The notes under the pieces were generated by a model. It searched no databases. It had not been told where the DNA came from and saw only the letters and a program-made list of their open reading frames with translations. Shown here piece by piece: positions 1 through 6,916 of a DNA stretch of 26,455 bases. This stretch comes from a virus. Numbering within the stretch: the first letter of the stretch is position 1; the number at the start of each line of letters is the position of its first letter. The stretch lies in IMG/VR virus record IMGVR_UViG_3300042861_001224, positions 1-26,455 of that record, one strand, 5' to 3'. Both the position numbers and the translations under genes were made by a program.

Positions 1-1077
1 AGTATTAAAAAAACCTGGATTGTCGTTTAGTTGTTTGCTATTGCTATTCGATCCGGAAGTATCAGCTAGCGAAAAAAGTTTTGAACGATACGGAGGGAAA
101 ACGTTAGCGTACAGCGTTGAAAGGTGCTTTGCTAGCTTCATAACACCCAATTTTGCCGGATGAATAAAATCAGCTGAATACCCTGTACGCCAATTGCCGG
201 TCGTCGATGCTGGGTCTACGCTGGGGGTATACATATCGACCAACAAAACATTCGGATAGTTAGCAAAATAGGCTAATTCCCATCTCACAAACTGCGCTAA
301 TTTGTCTGCGCGTGTAGTAACCCAATCCGTGTATCCGTTGCTGAGCGCCATCGGTGTCATCAGCACTAATCGACTGCCGCGGGATAGCACATACTCTGCA
401 ATGCTGATTAGGTTTGACTTCATATCATCTAACGTGATGCTGTTGACGCTGATGTCATTGATGCCAATGACACAAAATACATAATCTGGCGCAAGGTGAG
501 CCCATGCTGTCAAATGAAATGCTAACATCTCTCTGGAATCATCTCCGCCCACACCAAAATTGCCTAAATTTTCTAATGGCGATCCTAATAGCGCATTGAA
601 TAGAGCGATGATATTTGAGTCTAACGCTCTGTTTTGTGCCACACATACAAATGAGTTGTTAATAAATGTGTATGGCCCTTGTAATAACGTGTCGCATGGA
701 TAGGTATAGGTATTTTCATTAACCACAGTGATTTTTTTGATGCCGCACAAACTAGGTATTTCAACATTATTCATGTTGACTAGGCAGTTAGTTACTAAGC
801 CGTGAGACGTATGCACCACTGTTGCAATGCCATTGCTGCAGGTAATAGATGTCACAGTAGACGATTGATTTCCTCTTCCCATGATTGAGTCGCCGATAGT
901 GATGTATGTCGGTCTGGTTAAAATCGGCGCAACTGGTTTGATAGATTCATCTTTTACGAGATATCGAATGCCGGATATTTTTACTTCGCCGTTCCCAGCT
1001 TCTTTAAGGCCCCCATCCGCCTCAAAATCCGCCATAGAATCATACTCAAACACCTGCCTAGCTGGACGCTTACCCAT
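1..1077 (-). CDS. SGNH/GDSL-family hydrolase, tail-associated (partial, C-terminus outside window)
   Basis: This frame stays open from an ATG at 1077 to the window edge, giving 359 visible residues. SGNH signatures are clear: block I TIGDS with Ser64 as candidate nucleophile, block II NFGVGG around residues 173-178, block III GIND (Gly205, Asn207, Asp208) and block V DFIH (Asp303, His306). SGNH enzymes are esterases or deacetylases; in phage tails they usually remove acyl groups from surface polysaccharide, so a receptor-processing role is inferred. The start overlaps the tail-tube stop (TAATG), so the two are probably translationally coupled. The first ~55 residues look like a short structural anchor, and sequence continues past the catalytic domain. 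The gene is visibly more AT-rich than the tail genes before it, suggesting recent acquisition. Family is confident; substrate is unknown. Confidence 0.85.
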   Translation of the reverse strand, partial: MGKRPARQVFEYDSMADFEADGGLKEAGNGEVKISGIRYLVKDESIKPVAPILTRPTYITIGDSIMGRGNQSSTVTSITCSNGIATVVHTSHGLVTNCLVNMNNVEIPSLCGIKKITVVNENTYTYPCDTLLQGPYTFINNSFVCVAQNRALDSNIIALFNALLGSPLENLGNFGVGGDDSREMLAFHLTAWAHLAPDYVFCVIGINDISVNSITLDDMKSNLISIAEYVLSRGSRLVLMTPMALSNGYTDWVTTRADKLAQFVRWELAYFANYPNVLLVDMYTPSVDPASTTGNWRTGYSADFIHPAKLGVMKLAKHLSTLYANVFPPYRSKLFSLADTSGSNSNSKQLNDNPGFFNT

Positions 1078-1442
1078 TACGCAATCCTCTCGGAAATGTT
1101 CGCCATGATGGTGATCTTGCTCTCCCCATCCCCCCAACCCGCAGGATCACCGGAGCGGAACGCTTGCGACAGCATGTAGACCTGGCCACTGGTTAAACGG
1201 ATCGTCACGTCTTCGTTTTTGATGTTGTTGATCGCATCCAGATCGACACCGGCCTGCAGGTTGATGTTCAGATCCAACACGGCCGGTTTGCTGGTGGTTA
1301 AAAAGCCGCCGTCTTCCGGTAGGCGGCCGGGTTTGTGGTCGCGCATTTCACCACTGGGGGTAAACGTGCCTGGCGGTGAGGCTAAGGGCAGTTTGCCGAT
1401 GGATGGCACGGATACGGTGCGGATGTTGTTTAATTCAGCCAT
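1077..1442 (-). CDS. M: Mu gpM-like tail tube protein
   Basis: The 121-residue product fits the Mu-type contractile tail tube protein (gpM), which polymerises into the inner tube through which DNA is injected. Length and position directly after the sheath gene agree with Mu. The N-terminal part (VPSIGKLPLASPPGTFTPSGEMRDHKPGRL) is family-like, and the C-terminal half carries the alternating pattern expected of a tube beta-barrel. An AGGAG lies 9 bases before the ATG. A 110-base gap holding a palindromic repeat separates it from the sheath gene, and its stop overlaps the start of the SGNH hydrolase gene. Confidence 0.85.
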   Translation of the reverse strand: MAELNNIRTVSVPSIGKLPLASPPGTFTPSGEMRDHKPGRLPEDGGFLTTSKPAVLDLNINLQAGVDLDAINNIKNEDVTIRLTSGQVYMLSQAFRSGDPAGWGDGESKITIMANISERIA

Positions 1443-1480
1443 GGTTTATAGCTCCTAAAAATTGTATTTAACCTTTGTAT

Positions 1481-1553
1481 AAATCCCCCTCAATCCCCCT
1501 TTACAAGGGGGAGGCTCACCCCTCTTTTTCAAAGAGGGGCCGGGGGAGATTTT
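1481..1553. repeat. Compound palindromic intergenic repeat (MITE-like)
   Basis: The L-M gap contains two adjacent hairpins: CCCCCTT/AAGGGGG (1495-1511, 3-base loop) and CCCCTCTTT/AAAGAGGGG (1519-1539, 3-base loop). They are enclosed by imperfect outer arms, AAATCCCCC at the left and GGGGGAGATTT at the right. This architecture resembles small interspersed elements common in proteobacterial chromosomes. It could act as an mRNA-stabilising or attenuating structure between sheath and tube. Genomic copy number cannot be judged from one window. Confidence 0.7.
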
Positions 1554-3013
1554 TAAACCCGCTTCGCAAACTGCGCACGGCCCGCCAGGATGTAAAAAGG
1601 CGACAACAGCACCGGTTTATCTAAATAGTTAAACCGGGACGTGTTGAGCGGGTCTTGTTCAACCACCAGCGTCTGCTTGTACTCGGTATAGTTCTGCACC
1701 CAACCGTGCTCGCGCATCAGCACGTTTTGATACAAGCTCAGCAAAAACGCCCGCACGCTGTCCTCGGTGGTGATGCGCAAGCCGGGTTTATACCCCTCGT
1801 TGGTTTTCGCCGCCGCCGTGCCGACGAAGGCTTTAATCGCGCCGATGCGTTGGGTATAACGGATGCGTTCCAGCACTTCCGGGGTGTTGACATCCAGATA
1901 AGCATCATCGGCGGAACCGTCCGGGCGGAATTGATGCAGGGTAATCAGGCGTTTAATGCTGCAAGTACCGTCCTGGCTGATTTGCATGATAGACATGCCT
2001 TTAAACAGCAGGCTGTTGGCATTGGTCCAGTCGTGATACGTCACGCCGATCATGCCGGTTAATGTGATGCCCTCTAATGATTCGACCGGGCTGTTGTACA
2101 GTTTGGGTGCGGCAGCTGCGCAGACAATCGCGGCGGCTTCCCATGTGGGGGTTGGATTAATCTCTAACGACAAATCCACGATATGTTCATAGTTTTTGGT
2201 TTCGCCAAATGCTGCGGCAGCGGCGTAATCGCCACGGTGAGCGGTAAACGCTCTAAAACCGGCTTGCACGGGCGGTTGATAGCGGCGTTGGCTTTCCGTG
2301 TGCCAGGCGGCCAGTGTGGCGGCGTCGTTATTACCCAGGGCAATGTAGCGATACCAGCGATTAGCGCCCAGCAAGGTTGTCAAGTTACCCGGCGCCGGGT
2401 CGCCCGATCCGCTCGCCATCGCGGCAATGGTGACTGCCAAACCGGTCGGTTTAAGTTCACCGTATAAATTCAAACGGATGTCGATTTGGTTGCCGCAGGT
2501 GCCTTTATGCCGTGCGGTTAAGGTAACCACGCTGGCCACCGCTGCGGCCGTCACCGGGATATCGGTGCTGGTAAACGCCGCCGCAATGGCTGTGGCGATT
2601 TGGGCCGTGGTCATGGTGGAGGTAATCGCCACGCTGATCAGTTTGCCCGCCACATATAATGACAAAGTGCCGTCAGCTGTGGCGGGAGCCGTGACAGTAA
2701 TCGTACCCGTCGCCGCTACACCTGCACCGTTGTCGGCATAGGGCAGCATGTATAAATCCAGGGTGGGATCAATCGCCCGATAACGCGCGGCCATTTGATG
2801 CAGCATGGAGCCTGCGCCCGCTTTGGTTTGTGCATCAAACACCGAGCTAATGCGGGTAATCTCGCCTGCCGGTGCGGTGCCGGATGCCAGCTTTTGGCCG
2901 ACCAACAGCACGGCGGGGATATCATCGCCCAGCCCGGCCTGGCTGCCGTCAATCTCGATATAAACGCCCGGATAGCGTAGCGCCTGGGGAACGTGGTCGT
3001 AGGAAATAGTCAT
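1553..3013 (-). CDS. L: Mu gpL-like tail sheath protein
   Basis: This 486-residue protein matches Mu-type contractile sheath proteins, which polymerise around the tail tube and shorten to drive it through the envelope. The N-terminus (YPGVYIEIDGS, then PAVLLVGQKLASG) is typical, as is the C-terminal region around residues 390-486, including RIRYTQRIGAIKAF and the final FYILAGRAQFAKRV. An Ala/Thr-rich central segment (about residues 90-195) looks like the variable outer domain. The ATG overlaps the stop of the preceding gene (ATGA), consistent with coupling in the tail operon. Confidence 0.92.
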   Translation of the reverse strand: MTISYDHVPQALRYPGVYIEIDGSQAGLGDDIPAVLLVGQKLASGTAPAGEITRISSVFDAQTKAGAGSMLHQMAARYRAIDPTLDLYMLPYADNGAGVAATGTITVTAPATADGTLSLYVAGKLISVAITSTMTTAQIATAIAAAFTSTDIPVTAAAVASVVTLTARHKGTCGNQIDIRLNLYGELKPTGLAVTIAAMASGSGDPAPGNLTTLLGANRWYRYIALGNNDAATLAAWHTESQRRYQPPVQAGFRAFTAHRGDYAAAAAFGETKNYEHIVDLSLEINPTPTWEAAAIVCAAAAPKLYNSPVESLEGITLTGMIGVTYHDWTNANSLLFKGMSIMQISQDGTCSIKRLITLHQFRPDGSADDAYLDVNTPEVLERIRYTQRIGAIKAFVGTAAAKTNEGYKPGLRITTEDSVRAFLLSLYQNVLMREHGWVQNYTEYKQTLVVEQDPLNTSRFNYLDKPVLLSPFYILAGRAQFAKRV

Positions 3014-3498
3014 AATGCGGGTGCTCCTGTGTAAACCAGCTCACTGTAAGGGCCGGGATCGGGTAAATAATTGGTCATCAGGGCGTTGAACGCGTAACGG
3101 TCGGCCCAGTAAATGTCGTTTGCGGTGTATTCCAAGACACGTCCGCCCTTAAAGCTTAGCGGCCTGATATCGGCTTCAATCTCCCAGCCTTGCAGCTTGG
3201 CGCGTACCGCGTGGCGATAGGCCAGCAATACATCGTCTGTTTCCCCAGCTCGCTGGGTGCGTGTGTTGGCAATAGCGATTACCACGTCAAAACTTAACGC
3301 TACATCCGCCGCCAGCCCTTCTGAATCTACATCGTCGGTTTTATCGTTGGCACGTATCAACCAGCAGGCTGGTAACGGCAAAGCTTCTTGACGTACCTGG
3401 GCAAACTCGGCTGCGCCCGCAACGTCCCGAAACCAGGCATGGGCAAAGCCCGCCGGTTTTGGGGTCAGATGTTGTATCAGTGGAGTGAGCGAGATCAT
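3010..3498 (-). CDS. Tail terminator / Gp37-like protein (Mu gpK position)
   Basis: The 162-residue product lies between the DUF1320 neck gene and the sheath gene, where Mu has gp37/K. The pattern FRDVAGAAEFA ... DDVLLAYRHAVRAKLQGW ... GGRVLEYTANDIYWADRYAF resembles phage tail-terminator families, which cap the tail tube and sheath and provide the head-docking face. ATG at 3498 is chosen because it overlaps the previous stop (TAATG) and is preceded by GAGG at 7 bases; a TTG two codons upstream is less likely. Position is strong evidence; the exact family name is less certain. Confidence 0.75.
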   Translation of the reverse strand: MISLTPLIQHLTPKPAGFAHAWFRDVAGAAEFAQVRQEALPLPACWLIRANDKTDDVDSEGLAADVALSFDVVIAIANTRTQRAGETDDVLLAYRHAVRAKLQGWEIEADIRPLSFKGGRVLEYTANDIYWADRYAFNALMTNYLPDPGPYSELVYTGAPAL

Positions 3499-4001
3499 TA
3501 CCAATCCTCAATCACAGCGGACGTGCCGCCATAACGCCGGGCCGAGCTTTCGAACTGCACCAGGTCATCGGATATCACTGGATCGGTGGGTAACGGCGGC
3601 TCGGGTGGGATCAAACTCAGTTTGCCAGTCGCATGGTTATTTAAGACATCAAGCACGCCTTTGTAGGCTTTTTCGACATCGTCGGTCATGCGTTCAGCGC
3701 CTTGCAGGTAATACAGCGCCACAGTAGACGACAAACGCGCCACTAGCGTGGTTTGCAGCGTATCCGGCAATCCATAGCTCAATAACAGCGCATCCGCATC
3801 GCCCAGCGCTTTATCAATCGCATCCAGCGCCAGAGTCAGCGCGGCTTGCTCGTCGGGGGTGTAGCCGGTCAGCGCACCGCCATCAATAGCCACCCGTAAC
3901 GACTCATCCGGCGGCATGGCTACATCAGCCGGTACCGCCAGTTGCATCAACCGGCGGGCATTGCTGCGGGCTAACAGATCGGCGCGGGTGGCGAATGGCA
4001 T
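3498..4001 (-). CDS. J: DUF1320 / Mu gp36 (J-like) head-tail joining protein
   Basis: The product has 167 residues. It has the N-terminal ATRADLLAR pattern, a helical middle where ALDAIDKALGDADALLLSYGLP is followed by VALYYL, and a C-terminal FESSARRYGG motif diagnostic of the DUF1320 (Mu gp36/J) family. These proteins form part of the neck connecting the filled head to the tail. The start overlaps the upstream stop (TAATG) and the stop overlaps the next start, so the gene is embedded in the coupled neck-tail operon. It is slightly longer than usual, with an Ala/Pro-rich insert near residues 20-45. Confidence 0.88.
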   Translation of the reverse strand: MPFATRADLLARSNARRLMQLAVPADVAMPPDESLRVAIDGGALTGYTPDEQAALTLALDAIDKALGDADALLLSYGLPDTLQTTLVARLSSTVALYYLQGAERMTDDVEKAYKGVLDVLNNHATGKLSLIPPEPPLPTDPVISDDLVQFESSARRYGGTSAVIEDW

Positions 4002-4585
4002 TAGTCAGCCGCCGCTTGATTTTTGATTTGATTCCAGGCTTGGTCGCGTTCTGCGGCCAGCACTTTGAAACCGGTCAATGCGGAAACAGCATCCAGATTT
4101 GGGCTACCATTCGTTAACCAATGATCGACATTGTTCTGGTCGAGTTGTGCAATAGCCGATTTGATGGCGTCTAGACGAGAATCCATAGCGGATTTGTCGC
4201 CGCCTCCATCGACTCCAGCAGTAGCGAGGGCCTCGGACGCGTCCGCCTCCGGCCCTCTTTCGGTTGGTTTTTCTTCCCCCTCAGCAGCGGACACCGTGCC
4301 TGCGTGCTCACTATCTCCCTGTGCGGTGCCCGCCGAGTCCTGTTCAACCTTAACGTCGCTCTCGGGTGGGTTATTCTGTTTTTGTGCCGTTGGGCTGGTG
4401 GCGTACACCTCAACCAACACGGTCGGCGTGTCGCTTACTTCCAAATACGGGTCTTCATTCAACGCGGCCAGCGTGGCTTCATCCACATTGTCCAACTCGG
4501 TCCAGTCGCGGTTAAACCGCAAACCAGCACGGTCACGTTTTTGTAAATCGGTGCGTAGGTTTACGCGGCAATACAGTTTTGGCAT
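4001..4585 (-). CDS. FluMu gp35/HI1506-like structural protein
   Basis: The 194-residue protein has three parts. The N-terminal ~65 residues (YCRVNLRTDLQKRDRAGLRFNRDW) resemble the FluMu N-terminal domain of Mu-like prophages. The centre is a low-complexity Glu/Ala/Asp-rich linker. The C-terminal segment DHWLTNGSPNLDAVSALTGF resembles the HI1506-type C-terminal motif. It sits between capsid gene T and J, as in Mu and FluMu prophages. ATG at 4585 has GGAG upstream; an in-frame TTG four codons earlier is less likely. A minor head or decoration role is probable but not shown. Confidence 0.75.
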   Translation of the reverse strand: MPKLYCRVNLRTDLQKRDRAGLRFNRDWTELDNVDEATLAALNEDPYLEVSDTPTVLVEVYATSPTAQKQNNPPESDVKVEQDSAGTAQGDSEHAGTVSAAEGEEKPTERGPEADASEALATAGVDGGGDKSAMDSRLDAIKSAIAQLDQNNVDHWLTNGSPNLDAVSALTGFKVLAAERDQAWNQIKNQAAAD

Positions 4586-4608
4586 GTCAGTCTCCAATCA
4601 GGTTGTCT

Positions 4609-4631
4609 CCCTCTCCCTTGATGGGAGAGGG
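4609..4631. repeat. CCCTCTCCC palindromic repeat between T and gp35-like genes
   Basis: CCCTCTCCC and GGGAGAGGG form a perfect 9-bp stem with a 5-base TTGAT loop, followed on the plus strand by GCCGGGGTGAGGG. The motif resembles short interspersed palindromes common in proteobacterial intergenic DNA. On the minus-strand mRNA it forms a stable hairpin just after the capsid gene and could protect or partly terminate that transcript. No U-tract follows, so it is not called a terminator. Confidence 0.65.
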
Positions 4632-4659
4632 CCGGGGTGAGGGTGTTACAAATCAGGCC

Positions 4660-5553
4660 TTATTGCACCCAAGGCGTGACCAGCAAATCCACCCGTTTGT
4701 AGTTGGTATTGCTCTCACCGTTGCCGATCATCTCTTTAGCCAGCAAAGTTTCAGCCGCCACGCGGTTAGTCGGTCCGCACACTAACAAACTTGGGTTAGT
4801 CCCCAGCTTGATACCGCCGTCGCCGGTCTGGCTGATCATGCGGTTATACAAATCGTCAAAGTTGGTAGCGTTCAAAGTGGCTTTGGATCCATAGCAACAC
4901 TGCCAAAACCCAAACGCCGCCGCACCGCGCCACCTGCCACCAAACGAATACACGTCGTTTTCGAAAACGTTGGTGGTGGCTGCCGTAGTTTGGCTTTCCA
5001 ATTGCGCCGGCACTCGTTCTTGTAGAATCAGCGCAGGCGCATTGGGGGCGAATAGATACCAGGGCGCACCCGCACCGGCTTGAATGTTGGAGGTAGCCAC
5101 CGCCGTACCGGTGCCATCGGCATTGGGATAAACCGGGTGATCGGTGTCAAAAAAGAACTGGTCGTCGTAACAGTTGGTAGACCAACCCAACAACAGCATG
5201 CCAAAGATCAATTCGTCTTTTAAGCGCTGTGCCGCCGCACCATGGCCACGCGCCACATTGGCGTAATGTCCAAAATCGTCGTCTTCCACGTCCGTGCGTT
5301 GCACGTCGATAGTCGCTTCGTACTTGTCATTGACGACGGTGTAGGCTTTTTCAGCAATCGCTTTATGCAAACGAGAGCCGACCCATTTACGGAAGGACGG
5401 CCATTGCGTTAACCAGGCGTAGGTGCTGCTTTTGCTGGATGACTTCATCAGCTCGGCAATGCGTGCCCAGTTGCTCGGGGTATCAATCAAGCCTTTGTCA
5501 AAATTGGCCTGCAACGTGGTTTTAAGCGCGTCGATTTGGGATTGTGTCAGCAT
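4660..5553 (-). CDS. T: Mu gpT-like major capsid protein
   Basis: The ~297-residue protein matches Mu gpT (305 residues), the major head subunit that builds the icosahedral shell. Characteristic stretches are the N-terminal LTQSQIDALKTTLQANF, WPSFRKWVGSRL near residue 50, YEATIDVQRTDVEDDDFGHY, FFDTDHPVYP, and the C-terminal PSLLVCGPTNRVAAETLLAKE. It lies directly downstream of the protease/scaffold gene, as in Mu. Two ATGs are adjacent; 5553 is preferred because GGAG is then 6 bases away, but 5556 is possible. Confidence 0.95.
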   Translation of the reverse strand: MLTQSQIDALKTTLQANFDKGLIDTPSNWARIAELMKSSSKSSTYAWLTQWPSFRKWVGSRLHKAIAEKAYTVVNDKYEATIDVQRTDVEDDDFGHYANVARGHGAAAQRLKDELIFGMLLLGWSTNCYDDQFFFDTDHPVYPNADGTGTAVATSNIQAGAGAPWYLFAPNAPALILQERVPAQLESQTTAATTNVFENDVYSFGGRWRGAAAFGFWQCCYGSKATLNATNFDDLYNRMISQTGDGGIKLGTNPSLLVCGPTNRVAAETLLAKEMIGNGESNTNYKRVDLLVTPWVQ

Positions 5554-5585
5554 CATATGCTCCTGTTAAAAAAATTCGTGCCGGG

Positions 5586-6047
5586 TTATTGGGCGTGTTT
5601 TTTCTGCGTCGCCAAAAACTCTTCAGCGGTCACGCCCATTTGCTCGGCAATCTTGGCCTGTTCGGCAGTCAGCGCAGCGGTTTGGGTGGTGTGGCCGTCG
5701 CCGGTTTGGCGCTGGGTGACAGGTAATGGATTCGTCGCTTCCAGATATTCTGTCAATGCCGCCAGGCTTTGTTTCTCCGCCCACGGCTTTTGTGCTGGGG
5801 TCAATCGGCCATCAGTCAGGGCGGCGTTTAGCAGATCGGTATGTTTTTGCTGTTCTGCTGCCTGCGCCGCGTCGGCTTGTGCTTGTGTCAAGGCGGCCAC
5901 CTGGGTTTTCAGGTCGTCGCGTTCGGTGGTCAATGCGGCCAGCGAGGTTTTTAAACTGTCACGCTCAACGGTCAAAGCCGCCACCTGCGTGTTCAGGCCG
6001 TCGCGCTCTACTGTCAGCGCCGCCAATTGTTCTTCGGGTTTGGGCAT
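5586..6047 (-). CDS. Z: Nested in-frame scaffold (gpZ equivalent)
   Basis: An internal ATG at 6047, in frame with gpI at residue 182, is preceded by GGAG 9 bases upstream. Initiation there would give a 153-residue protein starting MPKPEEQ, containing only the coiled-coil and C-terminal scaffold part. In Mu, gene Z is an in-frame internal start within I that produces the scaffold in excess over the protease. The sequence shows the start, ribosome site and domain boundary in the right place; expression is inferred from that precedent. Confidence 0.65.
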   Translation of the reverse strand: MPKPEEQLAALTVERDGLNTQVAALTVERDSLKTSLAALTTERDDLKTQVAALTQAQADAAQAAEQQKHTDLLNAALTDGRLTPAQKPWAEKQSLAALTEYLEATNPLPVTQRQTGDGHTTQTAALTAEQAKIAEQMGVTAEEFLATQKKHAQ

Positions 6048-6590
6048 GTCGTCGTTCTCCGTGTCGGGATGGGGTAAATAAAAATGTTTGGTGAGGGCTG
6101 CAAGTTCGCCGGAGTCGAGGCTATCCAGGCCGTCAAGGCCTGGGGTGTTAGTCATCGTTACGTTAATGATGTCCAGCACCTCGCCTGTGCCAGCCAGATA
6201 AATAAACAGCGAGCTGATGTAGCGATATTCTTTTTTGATGATGTGTTTTTTAGCGTCTTCGGTCCAATCCACTCCAACAGCGTATAAACCCTTGCCATCG
6301 CGCCACTCCATGTCGTGGAACCAGCCTGCGGCTAAATTTTTTTGGCCGTTTTGCTCTTTGCGTAGGTTTTGATGCTCATAATCGATGAGCGTGTCGTTTT
6401 TGCGGGCACGCAATCGAGCAATCACGTTGGTTGCGATCGTGGCATCCAGCTGCCAGGCATCGGCATCTTCGGGCCGACCGTCGGTTGCGCGAAACGGACC
6501 CACCGGCAACAAATGCGCAGCACTCGGCACGGTGCCGTCGGTAGCGATTTCAAACGCGAGAGCAGCAATATTGACAGCGGGTTTGGACAT
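5586..6590 (-). CDS. I: Mu gpI-like prohead protease and scaffold
   Basis: The 334-residue product belongs to the Mu-like protease family: SKPAVNIAALAFEI at the N-terminus, LLPVGPFRATDGRP, then DYEHQNLRKEQNGQKNLAAGW, DWTEDAKKHI and YRYISSLF in the catalytic half (to about residue 165). The C-terminal half is a coiled-coil scaffold built of 14-residue repeats. The protease cleaves scaffold and itself during prohead maturation. ATG at 6590 has GAGG 5 bases upstream; the frame is open further upstream but lacks a better start. It lies directly upstream of the capsid gene. It begins its own unit here behind a palindromic promoter-like element, as at Mu promoter PI. Confidence 0.92.
   Translation of the reverse strand: MSKPAVNIAALAFEIATDGTVPSAAHLLPVGPFRATDGRPEDADAWQLDATIATNVIARLRARKNDTLIDYEHQNLRKEQNGQKNLAAGWFHDMEWRDGKGLYAVGVDWTEDAKKHIIKKEYRYISSLFIYLAGTGEVLDIINVTMTNTPGLDGLDSLDSGELAALTKHFYLPHPDTENDDMPKPEEQLAALTVERDGLNTQVAALTVERDSLKTSLAALTTERDDLKTQVAALTQAQADAAQAAEQQKHTDLLNAALTDGRLTPAQKPWAEKQSLAALTEYLEATNPLPVTQRQTGDGHTTQTAALTAEQAKIAEQMGVTAEEFLATQKKHAQ
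5883..6026 (-). repeat. 42-bp coding repeats: 14-residue coiled-coil units in the gpI/Z scaffold
   Basis: A 42-base period encodes about three and a half copies of a 14-residue unit of form [QS][VL]AALTxERDxLxT. The units alternate small/hydrophobic and charged positions, as in a parallel coiled coil. Copies differ slightly in DNA (GTC/GAC codons), so it is an older expansion rather than an exact duplication. Confidence 0.85.
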
Positions 6591-6617
6591 ATCGACCTCA
6601 AAAAATCTGTTGAGGCC

Positions 6618-6665
6618 AGTATCCGGATTTGTAAGATTTGAAACGATGCTGGAAACGTTTCCCAG
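6618..6665 (-). promoter_or_regulatory. Candidate activator-dependent late promoter upstream of I
   Basis: The palindrome GGAAACGTTTCC (6651-6662, extended to CTGG at one side and CCCAG at the other) lies 58 bases upstream of the gpI start. On the minus strand a -10-like GATACT occupies 6623-6618, 33-34 bases from the dyad centre, with no good -35 box. The same palindrome with the same spacing precedes the other late operon near 17.8 kb. Mu has a C-activated promoter at this position (PI). Binding by the Mor-like protein encoded here is inferred. Confidence 0.5.
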
Positions 6666-6729
6666 GCTGAGGTGATGCGATTGAATCTGAGGCGATTTAA
6701 GGCGCACCTTTGCAAGACTGCGCTTATGA

Positions 6730-6773
6730 CCCGTTTAAAATCTTGTGAACGTTTCTCGCGGTTTTTAAACGGG
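6730..6773. repeat. Inverted repeat CCCGTTTAAAA with AACGTT at its centre
   Basis: Perfect 11-bp arms CCCGTTTAAAA (6730-6740) and TTTTAAACGGG (6763-6773) flank a 22-base spacer whose middle contains GAACGTTTC. It could be a regulator site cluster or an end-of-early-operon structure. No protein can be assigned from sequence alone. Confidence 0.6.
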
Positions 6774-6875
6774 GTTTTGAGGGGGTTTAGCCCCGTCTCG
6801 TGGGGCCATGCCGACCACTTCGCCCAGTGTGAGTTGCACCAGGGTGGCTGCGGGTGTTTTTTGTAGCTGGCTCAC
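6765..6875 (-). CDS. Possible short ORF after mor (uncertain)
   Basis: A minus-strand frame reads through about 50 codons after the mor stop. It ends in residues such as TPAATLVQLTLGEVVGMAPRDG, which look more protein-like than a random frame. The only nearby start is a GTG at 6875 with a poor ribosome site, giving 36 residues. The same frame continues upstream antagonistically through mor, so it may be a shadow or the tail of a decayed gene. Confidence 0.2.
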   Translation of the reverse strand: MSQLQKTPAATLVQLTLGEVVGMAPRDGAKPPQNPV

Positions 6876-6916
6876 CGCCCGCTGGAGCCGTTGCCGCCGA
6901 GCGGCTCTTGTTTGGG

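Larger units (their letters stand above)
6591..6916. other. Mor-to-I intergenic region
   Basis: This 326-base stretch separates the last early gene (mor) from gpI. It holds the palindromic promoter-like element near 6650, a nested inverted repeat at 6730-6773, a short GGGG-TTTAG-CCCC hairpin near 6780, and a weak minus-strand ORF. In Mu this interval would hold the lysis-to-G gene block, so it is the junction left after that block was relocated, or one that never held it. Confidence 0.6.

Noticed and set aside
1481-1553. CRISPR-like palindromic repeats
   Set aside because: Only two different hairpins with no regular repeat-spacer spacing; no cas genes are present in the window.
5536-6081. 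181-codon plus-strand frame opposite gpI/Z
   Set aside because: It is the complement of the coiled-coil repeats, giving a Ser/Ala/Val/Cys-rich repeat string; gpI on the other strand has family motifs and a ribosome site.
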